A DNA stretch of 47,924 nt from contig CAIPAY010000138.1 of NCBI GenBank assembly GCA_903863195.1, forward strand, positions 1 to 47,924. The letters run 5' to 3'. Origin of the DNA: an uncultured Holophagaceae bacterium (GTDB lineage: Bacteria; Acidobacteriota; Holophagae; Holophagales; Holophagaceae). This document shows positions 10,822 through 18,560 of the stretch, in pieces (position 1 is the first letter of the stretch; every line of letters begins with the position of its first letter). The notes beneath the pieces were generated by a model. That model did no database searches, was not told the origin of the DNA, and saw nothing but the letters and a program-made list of their open reading frames with translations. Both the position numbers and the translations under genes were made by a program.

Positions 10822-11220
10822 ATGGTTCGCAAAGCCTGTTCCCTGGCCCCCAACGTCTTCAGCGCCCAGTGCCCGACCCGGCAGGCCCTGGACCTCATCG
10901 CGGACAAGTGGACCACGCTGCTCATCTACCTGCTGTCGCGCGGGCGGCAGCGCTACGGCGAGCTGCACCGCCAGGTAGGCGGCATCAGCCAGAAGATGCT
11001 CACCCAGACCCTGCGTAAGCTGGAGCGGGATGGCCTGGTGACCCGCCACGTCTACCCGGAAGTCCCCCCGCGCACGGAGTACGAGCTGACGCCCCTGGGC
11101 CACACCCTCATCGAGCCCATGCGCGCCCTGTGCGACTGGGCGGGGACGCACCTCGGGGAGCTCGAGCACGCCCGCAAGCGCTACGACCACGCCCAGAAGA
11201 AGCCCGCCCTCAGCGCCTGA
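10822..11220 (+). CDS. HxlR/DUF24-family winged-helix transcriptional regulator
   Basis: The 132-residue protein has the HxlR signature: CPTRQALDLIADKWTTLLIYLL, then QRYGELHRQVGGISQKMLTQTLRKLERDGLVTR as the recognition helix and wing, and a C-terminal dimer helix. The Cys-Pro at residues 17-18 corresponds to the conserved redox-sensing cysteine of YodB-type members; a second Cys is at residue 6. The start at 10822 is preferred over 10786 because it leaves the normal N-terminal length and has GGAAGG upstream. It is divergent from the flavodoxin-thioredoxin-nitroreductase-AKR run and probably represses it in a quinone- or thiol-reactive-compound-dependent way. It overlaps the next gene tail-to-tail by 11 bp. 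Confidence 0.9.
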   Translation: MVRKACSLAPNVFSAQCPTRQALDLIADKWTTLLIYLLSRGRQRYGELHRQVGGISQKMLTQTLRKLERDGLVTRHVYPEVPPRTEYELTPLGHTLIEPMRALCDWAGTHLGELEHARKRYDHAQKKPALSA

Positions 11221-11758
11221 GGCGGACCAGGTCCGCGGGGGTGTCGAGGTCCATGAGGCCTTCTGGGAAGGGCAGGACTGCCGCCTGCTCCCGCAGGAGG
11301 ACGGCCTTGGCGCCCCGGTCGCCACGCAGGCTGAGCAGGTCGGGGAACAGGCGCCGGGGCACCACGGCGGGAATGCCCAGGGTCTCGCCGTAGCCGCAGG
11401 CGGCGGGGCGGTCCGGGTCCATCGCGGCCAGAGCCAGCAGGCGGCGGAGCAGGGGTTCGTCCACCGCGGGCTGGTCCACGGTGAGGAAGAGGGCGGCGGG
11501 GGCCGTCTTCGGCAGGGCGCGCACGCCTGCCCGGATGGAGCTGGCCATGCCTTCGGCCGCTTCGGCATTGAGCACCAGGAACGCATCCACATCGCCGGGG
11601 TCCCAGTCCCCGACCACCGCGAAGACCGGACTGCACCCGGCCTCGGCGAGGAGGCGCGCCGCCCGCTGGAGCAGCGTCTCGCCGTCGAGCTCCAGCAGGG
11701 CCTTGGGGCCCCCCATGCGCCGGCCGGAGCCCGCCGCGAGGACCACGCCCCCGATCAA
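11210..11758 (-). CDS. MobA/MocA-like NTP transferase
   Basis: The 182-residue product belongs to the MobA-like nucleotidyltransferase family, which attaches nucleotides to molybdopterin or sugars. The nucleotide loop is LAAGSGRRMGGPKALLELDG near residues 7-26, and the metal-binding acidic loop is seen in LFLTVDQP. The size and the GIPAVVPRRLF segment, followed by GDRGAKAVL, fit MocA-like cytidylyltransferases that finish the molybdenum cofactor. It starts with TTG at 11758, eight bases after GGGAG; a tiny 16-codon frame ends over this start. No molybdoenzyme is nearby, so the exact substrate is unproven. Confidence 0.85.
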   Translation of the reverse strand: MIGGVVLAAGSGRRMGGPKALLELDGETLLQRAARLLAEAGCSPVFAVVGDWDPGDVDAFLVLNAEAAEGMASSIRAGVRALPKTAPAALFLTVDQPAVDEPLLRRLLALAAMDPDRPAACGYGETLGIPAVVPRRLFPDLLSLRGDRGAKAVLLREQAAVLPFPEGLMDLDTPADLVRLRR

Positions 11759-11947
11759 GCGAGGCTCCCGGCAGCGAGGTCCGCGGTGCGTTGGTAGACG
11801 GGCATGGCAACTCCATGGGGCGGCAAGGGTTCAACCCTACGCCCTGCCCGAGTGGGCTGCAACGGTGGTTGCGGAGCCCGACCCAAACTGCCCGACGCAG
11901 TCTGGCATCCCTCTCGCCCTACTCCCTGCCTGTGTCGGGAGTTTGTC
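11759..11947. other. Divergent gap before the flagellar export genes, with a hairpin
   Basis: This 189-bp gap separates the minus-strand nucleotidyltransferase from fliO. It contains a stem-loop at 11854-11879: GGGCTGCAAC pairs with GTTGC and, after a two-base bulge, AGCCC, around a GGTG loop. No T-run follows. No clear sigma-54 (GG-N10-GC) or sigma-28 promoter was seen. It should contain the promoter of the flagellar operon unless that operon is read from elsewhere. Confidence 0.4.
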
Positions 11948-12478
11948 GTGCTGCGACGGATGGTGCTGCTCTTTGGATTGCTGGCGGGCCTGGCTCTTGG
12001 GGCCCAGGGCTCGACGCCGGCGCCCCTGTCGCCCACGGCCTCTGAGAAGGAACTGCAGGCTCCCTTGACGCTCGAGGACGGAAAACCGACGCCGGCCCAG
12101 GCTCCGGAGGCCCCGGCCTCGGGCTGGCGGGCCTTCGGTTCGCTGGTCCTGGTGCTGGGCCTGGCGGGCGCCAGCCTCTGGGGCCTGAAGAAATACGGTC
12201 GCGGTCGCCTGCCCGGCGGCGGGGGTGGGAAGCTGCGGGTCGAGGAGACCCTGGCCCTGGGCGACCGCCGCTTCGTGTCCATCCTTGATGTCGAGGGCGA
12301 GCGCTTCCTCCTGGCCCTGACCCCCCAGAGCATCAGCCTGCTCTCCCGCCTGGATCCCGGCGACCGGGGCGAGCCCGGCACCTTCGACGAGGCTCTGTCC
12401 CGGCAGGTGGACCTGGGCCGCCCCGTGCCGGTGAAGGAGATGGAGGCGCTCCTCAAGCAGGGCGGGGGTGGCCGGTGA
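11948..12478 (+). CDS. fliO: Flagellar biosynthetic protein FliO
   Basis: The 176-residue product has an N-terminal hydrophobic segment or signal peptide (residues about 4-18) and a second membrane span (SLVLVLGLAGASLWGLKK). A FliO-type cytoplasmic domain follows, with LRVEETLALGDRRFVSILDVEGERFLLALT. FliO helps assemble the FliP-FliR core of the flagellar type III export gate. The GTG start at 11948 is chosen for a GGGAG six bases upstream; ATG 11960 is the alternative. It overlaps fliP by four bases, as expected in a fliOPQR operon. FliO is poorly conserved, so context carries part of the call. Confidence 0.88.
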   Translation: MLRRMVLLFGLLAGLALGAQGSTPAPLSPTASEKELQAPLTLEDGKPTPAQAPEAPASGWRAFGSLVLVLGLAGASLWGLKKYGRGRLPGGGGGKLRVEETLALGDRRFVSILDVEGERFLLALTPQSISLLSRLDPGDRGEPGTFDEALSRQVDLGRPVPVKEMEALLKQGGGGR

Positions 12479-13230
12479 GCCGCCTGCTGCGCTGGCTGCC
12501 GGCGGTCCTGCTGCTCCTGGCGGCGGCCTCCCTCTGCGCCCAGCCTGCGGCCCCGCTGCCCTCGGTGACCGTGGACTTCAGCAAGACCCCCTCGGGGCCG
12601 GCCCTCAGCACCAGCCTCCAGGCCGTGCTGCTCCTCAGCGTCCTCTCCCTGGCGCCGACCATCCTCATGACCGCCACGAGCTTCACCCGCATCGCCGTGG
12701 TGATGCACTTCCTCCGCCAGGGTCTCGGCACCCAGCAGACGCCCTCGAACCAGGTGCTCATCAGCCTCTCACTGGTGCTCACCTTCTTCATCATGGCGCC
12801 CACGGCGCGGGAGATCAACACCACCGCCCTGCAGCCCCTGCAGCGCAATGAGCTGACCACCGAGCAGGCCCTGGAGCGCACCGGCGCGCCGCTGAAGGTG
12901 TTCATGCTGCGCCATACGCGGAAGAAGGACCTGGGCCTGTTCCTGCGGATCGCCAAGGCTCCGGCGCCCAAGACCAAGGCCGACGTGCCCATGGAGTGCC
13001 TGCTGCCGGCCTTCCTCATCAGTGAGCTCAAGACCTCCTTCGAGATCGGCTTCATGATCTTCCTGCCCTTCCTGGTGGTGGACATGGTGGTGGCGAGCAT
13101 CCTGCTCAGCATGGGCATGATGATGCTGCCGCCGGTGGTGATCTCGCTGCCCTTCAAGGTGCTGCTGTTCGTGCTGGTGGACGGCTGGTATCTCATCGTG
13201 GGCTCCCTGGTGCGGGGGTACACGGGATGA
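12475..13230 (+). CDS. fliP: Flagellar biosynthetic protein FliP
   Basis: The 251-residue protein has a cleavable signal peptide and then the FliP pattern. Hydrophobic spans are LQAVLLLSVLSLAPTILMTATSFTRIAVVMHFLRQGLG and the next helix ending FFIMAP. A periplasmic loop follows, then the conserved C-terminal LLPAFLISELKTSFEIGFMIFLPFLVVDMVVASILLSMGMMMLPP. FliP forms the core ring of the flagellar export gate. The GTG start overlaps the fliO stop by four bases. Its stop is followed directly by a six-unit heptamer repeat array before fliQ. Confidence 0.97.
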   Translation: MSRLLRWLPAVLLLLAAASLCAQPAAPLPSVTVDFSKTPSGPALSTSLQAVLLLSVLSLAPTILMTATSFTRIAVVMHFLRQGLGTQQTPSNQVLISLSLVLTFFIMAPTAREINTTALQPLQRNELTTEQALERTGAPLKVFMLRHTRKKDLGLFLRIAKAPAPKTKADVPMECLLPAFLISELKTSFEIGFMIFLPFLVVDMVVASILLSMGMMMLPPVVISLPFKVLLFVLVDGWYLIVGSLVRGYTG

Positions 13231-13272
13231 AGCTTTCGGCTGTCAGCTATCGGCTATCGGCTTCGGGCTGGG
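13231..13272 (+). repeat. Six tandem heptamers, consensus RGCTATC, between fliP and fliQ
   Basis: Immediately after the fliP stop the sequence divides exactly into AGCTTTC, GGCTGTC, AGCTATC, GGCTATC, GGCTTCG and GGCTGGG. The first four units agree at six or seven of seven positions with RGCTATC (G/T varying at position 5), and the last two decay. The array ends at the GGAGGTG ribosome site of fliQ, so it sets the fliP-fliQ spacing to 51 bp, whereas the other genes of the operon touch or overlap. Confidence 0.8.
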
Positions 13273-13281
13273 AGGTGGGCT

Positions 13282-13560
13282 GTGAATGAGCTCGTGATCG
13301 CTCAAATCGGCAAGGAAGCGCTCAAGACGGCGCTGCTGGTGGCGGGACCGGCCCTGGTGGTGTCGCTAGTGGTGGGCCTCATCGTCTCGGTGTTCCAGGT
13401 GGTGACCAGCCTCCAGGACCAGACCATCGCCTTCGTGCCCAAAGTCATCGCCGTGATGCTGGTGGTCGCCTTCAGCTTTCCCTGGATGATGCAGACCATG
13501 GTCCACTTCACGACCCGCATGTTCACCGAGTTCAACACTCTCGTCCGGCAGCTGTCCTGA
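13282..13560 (+). CDS. fliQ: Flagellar biosynthetic protein FliQ
   Basis: The 92-residue protein has the two membrane helices and length typical of FliQ: residues about 15-40 (ALLVAGPALVVSLVVGLIVSVFQ) and about 50-75. Between them lies the conserved TSLQDQTIAFVPK loop. FliQ packs around the FliP-FliR core of the export gate. The GTG start at 13282 has a strong GGAGGTG ribosome site at 13271-13277. It is followed by fliR after seven bases. Unlike its neighbours it is separated from the preceding gene by a short repeat array. Confidence 0.96.
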   Translation: MNELVIAQIGKEALKTALLVAGPALVVSLVVGLIVSVFQVVTSLQDQTIAFVPKVIAVMLVVAFSFPWMMQTMVHFTTRMFTEFNTLVRQLS

Positions 13561-13567
13561 GTCGCCC

Positions 13568-14353
13568 ATGACGCCGACCCTGATGAACTCCGGGCTCTGG
13601 GCCTTCACGGGGGCCAAGGCGGCCCTGTGGGTGCTGGTGCTGACGCGGGTCACAGGGCTGTTGGCGACCTTTCCCATCCTGGGTTCCGAGCAGATGCCCA
13701 TGCAGCTCCGGGCGGCCCTGGGCGCCCTGCTGGCGACGGTCATCCTGCCGGTGCTGCCCAGCGCTCCCGTGGTGCCCACGGGCATCCCGGCCCTGATGGC
13801 CCTGATGGCGGGCGAGCTGGCCATCGGCATGCTGCTGGGCACCGTGGTGGCCTGGATCCTGGAGGCCGTGGCCTTCGCCGGCACGCTGATGGATACGCAG
13901 ATGGGCTTCTCCTTCGTGCAGTTCCTGGATCCATCCACCGGCCAGAACTCCTCGATCTCCGGCGCCCTGATGATGCAGATGGCGACCCTCATGGTCTTCA
14001 TCACCGGGCTGCACCACCAGCTCATCCTGGCCCTGGTGGACAGCTACCGGGTCGCGCCCATGGGCCAGGGCGTCCCGCTGCAGGTCATGGGCCTCATCAC
14101 CCTGATCGGCCAGCTGCTGGCCAAGGGCTTCCAGTTGGCCTTCCCGGTCCTGGCCGTGCTGTTCCTGCTGGACCTGATCCTCGGCATCTCGGGCAAGTTC
14201 ATGCCCCAGCTGCAGCTGCTCCAGCTGAGCTTCCCCCTGAAGATCTCCCTCGGCATGGTGATCCTGGGCCTGGTCCTGCGGGAGCTGGGTCCCTGGTTGC
14301 GGCCCCTGCTGGAGTCGGGTCCCCGGCTGGCCCTGAAGCTGCTGGGAGGCTGA
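13568..14353 (+). CDS. fliR: Flagellar biosynthetic protein FliR
   Basis: The 261-residue product has the FliR pattern of about six hydrophobic segments. It includes VTGLLATFPILGSEQMP near the start, GELAIGMLLGTVVAWILEAVAFAG, and the conserved DTQMGFSFVQFLDPSTGQNSS loop of the gate. FliR is the single-copy core subunit of the flagellar export channel. It lies directly between fliQ and flhB in the standard order, with one base between its stop and the flhB start. Nothing unusual is seen in length or motifs. Confidence 0.96.
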   Translation: MTPTLMNSGLWAFTGAKAALWVLVLTRVTGLLATFPILGSEQMPMQLRAALGALLATVILPVLPSAPVVPTGIPALMALMAGELAIGMLLGTVVAWILEAVAFAGTLMDTQMGFSFVQFLDPSTGQNSSISGALMMQMATLMVFITGLHHQLILALVDSYRVAPMGQGVPLQVMGLITLIGQLLAKGFQLAFPVLAVLFLLDLILGISGKFMPQLQLLQLSFPLKISLGMVILGLVLRELGPWLRPLLESGPRLALKLLGG

Positions 14354-14354
14354 G

Positions 14355-15410
14355 GTGCCCCAGGATCCCGGACGGACCGAGAGCGCCACCCCCCGCCGCC
14401 GACAAAAGGCCCGGGACGAGGGTTCTGTACCCCGCAGCGCCGACTTTGACGGCGCCATCCTGCTCTGGGGGAACTTCTTCCTGTTCCTGGGCCTGGGCAG
14501 CGCCACGGTGGCGCTCCTGGCGAAGCAGGTGGCGCACTTCCTCCAGCTGGCCCGGCCAGGCGCCCTGGCCGAAGCGGGCCGGATCACCCTGGTCGGCGAC
14601 CTGATGCAGATCCTGGGGCGGCTGCTGCTGCCCTTCCTCACGCTCAACCTGCTGCTGGCCCTGGCCGTGGGCTTCGGCCAGCGGGGGTTCAGCTTCAACA
14701 CCAAGCCGCTGCAGCTGAAGTTCGAGCGGCTGAACCCCGCCCAGGGCTTCAAGCGCCTCTTCGCCGTGCGCTCCCTGGTGGAGCTGGTGAAGAGCCTGGC
14801 CAAGTTCGCCCTGCTGGCCTGGGTGGCCTATTCGGTCCTGGAGCCCCGGGTGCCGGTGCTGCTGTCCACCATGAAGCTGCCTCTGGGCCACTCGCTCGAC
14901 CTCTTCCAGAGCGCGGTCTTCGCGCTCTACCGGAACGTGATGCTCGCCATGCTGCTGCTGGCCCTCGCGGACTTCGCCTGGCAGCGCAGCTCCTGGGAGA
15001 AGAGCATCCGCATGACCAAGCAGGAAGTCAAAGACGAGGCCAAGGATGCGGATGGCAGCCCCGAGGTGAAGCAGCGGCAGAAGGGCATCATGATGGCCTC
15101 GGCCCGGCGCCGGATGCTCGCCGCCGTGCCCAAGGCCACGGTGGTGGTGACCAATCCCACGCACGTGGCAGTGGCGCTGCGCTATGACGAGAAGACCGCC
15201 GCCCCGATCTGCGTGGCCAAGGGGCTGGACCACCTGGCGCTCAAGATCCGGGAGCGGGCCCAGGAGACAGGCGTGCCGATCCTGGAGCGGCCGGAGCTGG
15301 CCCGGGCGCTCTACCGCGCCGTGGACCTGGATCAACCCATTCCCAACGAGCTTTTCCAGGCCGTGGCGCAGGTGCTTGCCTTCGTCTACCGACTGAGGGG
15401 AGCCGCATGA
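14355..15410 (+). CDS. flhB: Flagellar export switch protein FlhB
   Basis: The 351-residue protein starts with the usual TPRRRQKARDEGSVPRS segment, has four membrane spans (roughly residues 35-60, 85-108, 143-165 and 185-207), and ends in the FlhB cytoplasmic domain. The autocleavage motif NPTH is intact at residues 267-270, so substrate-specificity switching should work. It begins with GTG one base after the fliR stop. The expected flhA, flhF or fliA genes do not follow; after an 82-bp gap comes a response regulator, so the rest of the flagellar set must be outside this window. Confidence 0.96.
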   Translation: MPQDPGRTESATPRRRQKARDEGSVPRSADFDGAILLWGNFFLFLGLGSATVALLAKQVAHFLQLARPGALAEAGRITLVGDLMQILGRLLLPFLTLNLLLALAVGFGQRGFSFNTKPLQLKFERLNPAQGFKRLFAVRSLVELVKSLAKFALLAWVAYSVLEPRVPVLLSTMKLPLGHSLDLFQSAVFALYRNVMLAMLLLALADFAWQRSSWEKSIRMTKQEVKDEAKDADGSPEVKQRQKGIMMASARRRMLAAVPKATVVVTNPTHVAVALRYDEKTAAPICVAKGLDHLALKIRERAQETGVPILERPELARALYRAVDLDQPIPNELFQAVAQVLAFVYRLRGAA

Positions 15411-15496
15411 AGCAAAAGGAACAATCCCAAGGCTTGAGTTCCCGCGCTTCCGCTCCGAAGAGGGTATTGTCAGATCATTCCAGGGGACTCCCTTGA
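15407..15496 (+). CDS. Possible 29-codon minigene bridging flhB and the response regulator
   Basis: An ATG at 15407 overlaps the flhB stop (ATGA). It opens a frame of 29 codons rich in Ser, Gln, Lys and Arg, whose TGA at 15494-15496 overlaps the TTG start of the next gene. Such end-to-start overlaps are what translational coupling looks like, but the peptide has no recognisable fold and chance is a fair explanation. Confidence 0.2.
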   Translation: MKQKEQSQGLSSRASAPKRVLSDHSRGLP

Positions 15497-16140
15497 CCCG
15501 CCCCATCGTGCCACCTCACCGCCCGACCCCCAGCCTGCTGCTGGTGGATGACGATCCCATGCCCCGGGAGACCCTCTCGACCCTCCTCAACCAGGAAGGG
15601 TTCAACGTGGTCACCGCCGCGACCGGGGAGGAGGCCGAGTTGAAGCTGCGGAGCGAGAAGCCCCCCTTCGACCTAGTGATCACGGACCTGGTCATGCCCG
15701 GGAAGACCGGGATGGACGTCCTCAAGTGCGCCCTGAAGCAGAACCCCAGCTGCACGGTGCTGGTGCTCACCGGCTTCGGCAGCGTGCGCGAGGCCACGGA
15801 GGCCATGGAGCTGGGCGCCTTCGACTTCGTCACAAAGCCCATGCAGATCGATCAGTTCCGCAACACGCTGCGGCGGCTCATGGAGCGCCGGGACCTGGCC
15901 CACGAGCGCGATGAGCTGCGCGCCCAGGTAAAGGCCCTGACCGAGCGGGCCGAGCGGCTGGAGACGACGCTCGGGCGCATGGAGATCCTGGCCAACCAGA
16001 TGGCGCCCAATACCGGGGCCGCCAAGCCGGATGCCCTGGCGGACCTCGAGCGCCTCGCCACCCTGAGAGGGAAGGGCATGCTCTCAGAGGAGGAGTTCGA
16101 GCACGCTAAGAAGAACCTCCTCGCCCGGTGGCTCTCGTGA
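15493..16140 (+). CDS. Response regulator: receiver domain, coiled coil and SHOCT-like tail
   Basis: The 215-residue protein has an NtrC-like receiver (residues about 14-125) with acidic pocket Asp19-Asp21, phosphoacceptor Asp65 in ITDLVMPG, and a TKP lysine near residue 114. Instead of an ATPase or DNA-binding output it continues into a coiled coil (about 128-165). It ends in LADLERLATLRGKGMLSEEEFEHAKKNLL, which matches the short SHOCT domain, usually an oligomerisation module. TTG is the start, behind AGGGGA. Its place after flhB suggests control of motility, but this is inference; no partner kinase is adjacent. Confidence 0.88.
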   Translation: MTRPIVPPHRPTPSLLLVDDDPMPRETLSTLLNQEGFNVVTAATGEEAELKLRSEKPPFDLVITDLVMPGKTGMDVLKCALKQNPSCTVLVLTGFGSVREATEAMELGAFDFVTKPMQIDQFRNTLRRLMERRDLAHERDELRAQVKALTERAERLETTLGRMEILANQMAPNTGAAKPDALADLERLATLRGKGMLSEEEFEHAKKNLLARWLS

Positions 16141-17936
16141 GCCTCCGGCGGCTCGGGTCGGCGGCGCTGCTGCTGGTCGCGCCTCTCCTGGCCACGGGGC
16201 AGGAACCGTCCCACGCCGCTGCCCCCGCGGCCAAGCAGGGCAGCAAAGCCCACAGCGGAGCCATGACCGATACCCAGGCCGCGGAGCTGGCCAAGGAGGC
16301 CCTCGGCGCCGAGAACGCCGCCTCCATCAAGGCCGCCCTGGCCCGGCTGAAGGGCCACAGCTTCAAGTCCAGCAAGGTCCCCGAGCGGGAGCTGGTGCTC
16401 TACGCCCAGGGCATCCTCGAGGCCCGGGTGGGCAACCTTCCGGCCGCGGCCGTGGCGCTGAAGAAGCTGGAGCGGCAGTGGCCGAAGTCACCCTTCATGG
16501 GGGAGGCGAACACCATCCTGGCGGAGGACGCCCTCAACCAGAAACGATACAAGGATGCCGAGGGACGGCTCCACCATGCGCTGGCCTCGGACATGCCTGC
16601 CGAGCGGAAGCGGGGCTGCCAGGAGCTGCTCATCTGGCTGCTGGTGGAGCAGGGACGGCCCCAGGAGGCGCTGCCCATCGTGCAGGCCCTGAAGCCCTTC
16701 AGCGGCAGCCAGAAGCCCAGCGAGCGGGGGCTGGCGGCCATTGCCGAGGTGCTCACGGTCACCGGCGCCCGGGACCAGGCCGAGACCGCGCGCAAGGACT
16801 TCACCCGGCTCTATCCGAACAGCGAGCTGACCCCCCGCCTGGAGCTGGCCTGGGGCCGCCTGCTCGGCCGCTCCGGCGACGCCAAGGGGGCGGCCCAGGT
16901 GCTCCGGAAGCTGGTCAAGGACTTCCCGAAGTCCGCCCAGGCCGATGACGCGAGGCTGGCCCTGGCCAGCCTGCTGACGGACGGGAGCCTGCCGGAGGCC
17001 AAGGACCTGCCCAGCGCCGAGTCCCTGCTGGCCGAGGTGCGGAAGGGCGGCAAGAACCTGCCCAAGGGGACGGCCCAGGTGGTGGAGCTGCGCCTACTCA
17101 CCGGCAAGAGCCAGTGGGAGGAGTGCCTGAACCTGGTCGACAAGATGGACCCTGTCTTGCGCGAAGGCGCGGAGGTCAAGAAGCTCTGGGGCGAGGCCTG
17201 GAACGCCTGGGTGGGCCAGCGGCTCGAGAAGGGGGTTCCAGCGGAACTGCTCCCCCGGATGAAGCCGGGCCACTTCGGTGCCCTGGACCCGCGGCTTCGG
17301 GTCGGGGTCGCGGAGCTGTTCGCCATGCACGGCCTGCTGGAAGTGCTGCCCTCGCTGCTGGCCGATGTGCCCGCGGCCCAGCGGGTCGCGCCGCGCAAGG
17401 CCGCGCTGGCCAAGGTCCAGCCCGAGGCCCAGCCCAGGCAGGTCCTGAAGCTCATGCCCCCCAAGGGCGACACGCCGGAGGAGGCCCTCCTTCGCGCCCG
17501 GGCGGAGGCGGCGCTGGAGAGCTGGCCCGCAGTCCGCAGCGCCCTGCCGCGCGCCCTGCCGGGCCCGGAGCGCGTGAAGGTGATCTTGCGGCTGCTCCAG
17601 CGTCCCCTGGGGCCCAAGGAGACCGCCGCTCAGCGGCACGCCGAAGCGGAAGGCTGGCTGGCGCGCCTGACCGAGAAGGTGGAGTTGCGGGAGCCCGTGA
17701 GCATCCTGGTCGGTGACCTGAGGCTGCAGGCCGGGGATGCCAAGGGCGCGCTGGCCCTCTATCCGGGCAAGTCCCTCGCGCCGGAGCAGCGGGGCTGGGT
17801 GGCGCTCATGCGGGCCCAGGCCATGCTGAAGCTGGGCCAGCGCGACCAGGCCCGGTCCGTGATCAAGGAGAGCCGGGAAGAGCAGGGCTTCAAGGGGCAG
17901 CGGGACGCCATCGCGCGGAGCCTGGGCGCCTACTGA
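16137..17936 (+). CDS. Secreted tetratricopeptide-repeat protein
   Basis: The product of about 599 residues starts with a signal peptide (RRLGSAALLLVAPLLATGQE). It consists almost wholly of Ala/Leu-rich helical pairs typical of TPR proteins, for example RELVLYAQGILEARVGNLPAAAVALKKL and QAMLKLGQRDQARSVIKES. TPR proteins act as scaffolds; the partner here is unknown. The start is uncertain: GTG 16137 overlaps the previous stop by four bases, and GTG 16128 adds three residues. It is likely co-transcribed with the response regulator and the cyclophilin that follows. Confidence 0.8.
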   Translation: MSLRRLGSAALLLVAPLLATGQEPSHAAAPAAKQGSKAHSGAMTDTQAAELAKEALGAENAASIKAALARLKGHSFKSSKVPERELVLYAQGILEARVGNLPAAAVALKKLERQWPKSPFMGEANTILAEDALNQKRYKDAEGRLHHALASDMPAERKRGCQELLIWLLVEQGRPQEALPIVQALKPFSGSQKPSERGLAAIAEVLTVTGARDQAETARKDFTRLYPNSELTPRLELAWGRLLGRSGDAKGAAQVLRKLVKDFPKSAQADDARLALASLLTDGSLPEAKDLPSAESLLAEVRKGGKNLPKGTAQVVELRLLTGKSQWEECLNLVDKMDPVLREGAEVKKLWGEAWNAWVGQRLEKGVPAELLPRMKPGHFGALDPRLRVGVAELFAMHGLLEVLPSLLADVPAAQRVAPRKAALAKVQPEAQPRQVLKLMPPKGDTPEEALLRARAEAALESWPAVRSALPRALPGPERVKVILRLLQRPLGPKETAAQRHAEAEGWLARLTEKVELREPVSILVGDLRLQAGDAKGALALYPGKSLAPEQRGWVALMRAQAMLKLGQRDQARSVIKESREEQGFKGQRDAIARSLGAY

Positions 17937-17981
17937 TTGGGGCCGGTTGCGGCTACCATGGGGCAGCCCCCGGAGATCCTG

Positions 17982-18560
17982 ATGCGCCCCCTGATCGCCG
18001 TCCTCCTGTCCCTCGCCGCGCTCGGCTTGGCCGCCGGCCCGAAGCCCCGCGTGAAGCTGACCACGTCCCTGGGCGCTATCGTGCTGGAACTCGAGCCGGA
18101 GGCCGCGCCGAAGACCGTGGAGAACTTCCTGAAGTACGTCAAGAAGGGCCAGTACAAGGGGACCATCTTCCACCGCGTCATCCCGGGGTTCATGATCCAG
18201 GGCGGCGGGTACGTGGACTACCTCGGCAAGAAGCGGACGGATCCCGCCATTCCCAACGAAGCGGACCGCGCCCTGGCGGCGGGGCTGAAGAACAAGCGGG
18301 GCACCCTCGCCATGGCCCGCACCCCGGACCCCAACAGCGCGGCCGCGGAGTTCTTCATCAACGTGGTGGACAACCCGGCGCTGGACTTCAAGAGCAAGGC
18401 CAATGACCAGACCTGGGGCTACTGCGTGTTCGGCAAGGTGGTCCAGGGCATGGACGTGGTCGACCGCATCAAGGCCGTGAAGACCAGCAACAAGCGCAGC
18501 GACTTCCTGAACCTGCCGGTAAAGCCGGTCATCATTACGGACGCGGCTCTGGTGCCATGA
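17982..18560 (+). CDS. Exported cyclophilin-type peptidyl-prolyl isomerase
   Basis: The 192-residue protein has a signal peptide (residues 1-18) and a bacterial cyclophilin domain. Catalytic segments are visible: TIFHRVIPGFMIQGG contains the active-site Arg-Val pair, followed by GTLAMARTPDPNSAAAEFFINV. It catalyses cis-trans isomerisation of proline bonds, here probably in the periplasm. The start at 17982 follows GGAG with good spacing; an upstream in-frame ATG would add 15 residues before the signal peptide. Its 3' end overlaps the convergent Kdo-kinase-like gene by 26 bp. Confidence 0.93.
   Translation: MRPLIAVLLSLAALGLAAGPKPRVKLTTSLGAIVLELEPEAAPKTVENFLKYVKKGQYKGTIFHRVIPGFMIQGGGYVDYLGKKRTDPAIPNEADRALAAGLKNKRGTLAMARTPDPNSAAAEFFINVVDNPALDFKSKANDQTWGYCVFGKVVQGMDVVDRIKAVKTSNKRSDFLNLPVKPVIITDAALVP

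Noticed and set aside
11854..11879. Stem-loop upstream of fliO considered as a cyclic-di-GMP or molybdenum cofactor riboswitch
   Set aside because: The conserved core sequences of those riboswitches are missing; only a single hairpin is visible.
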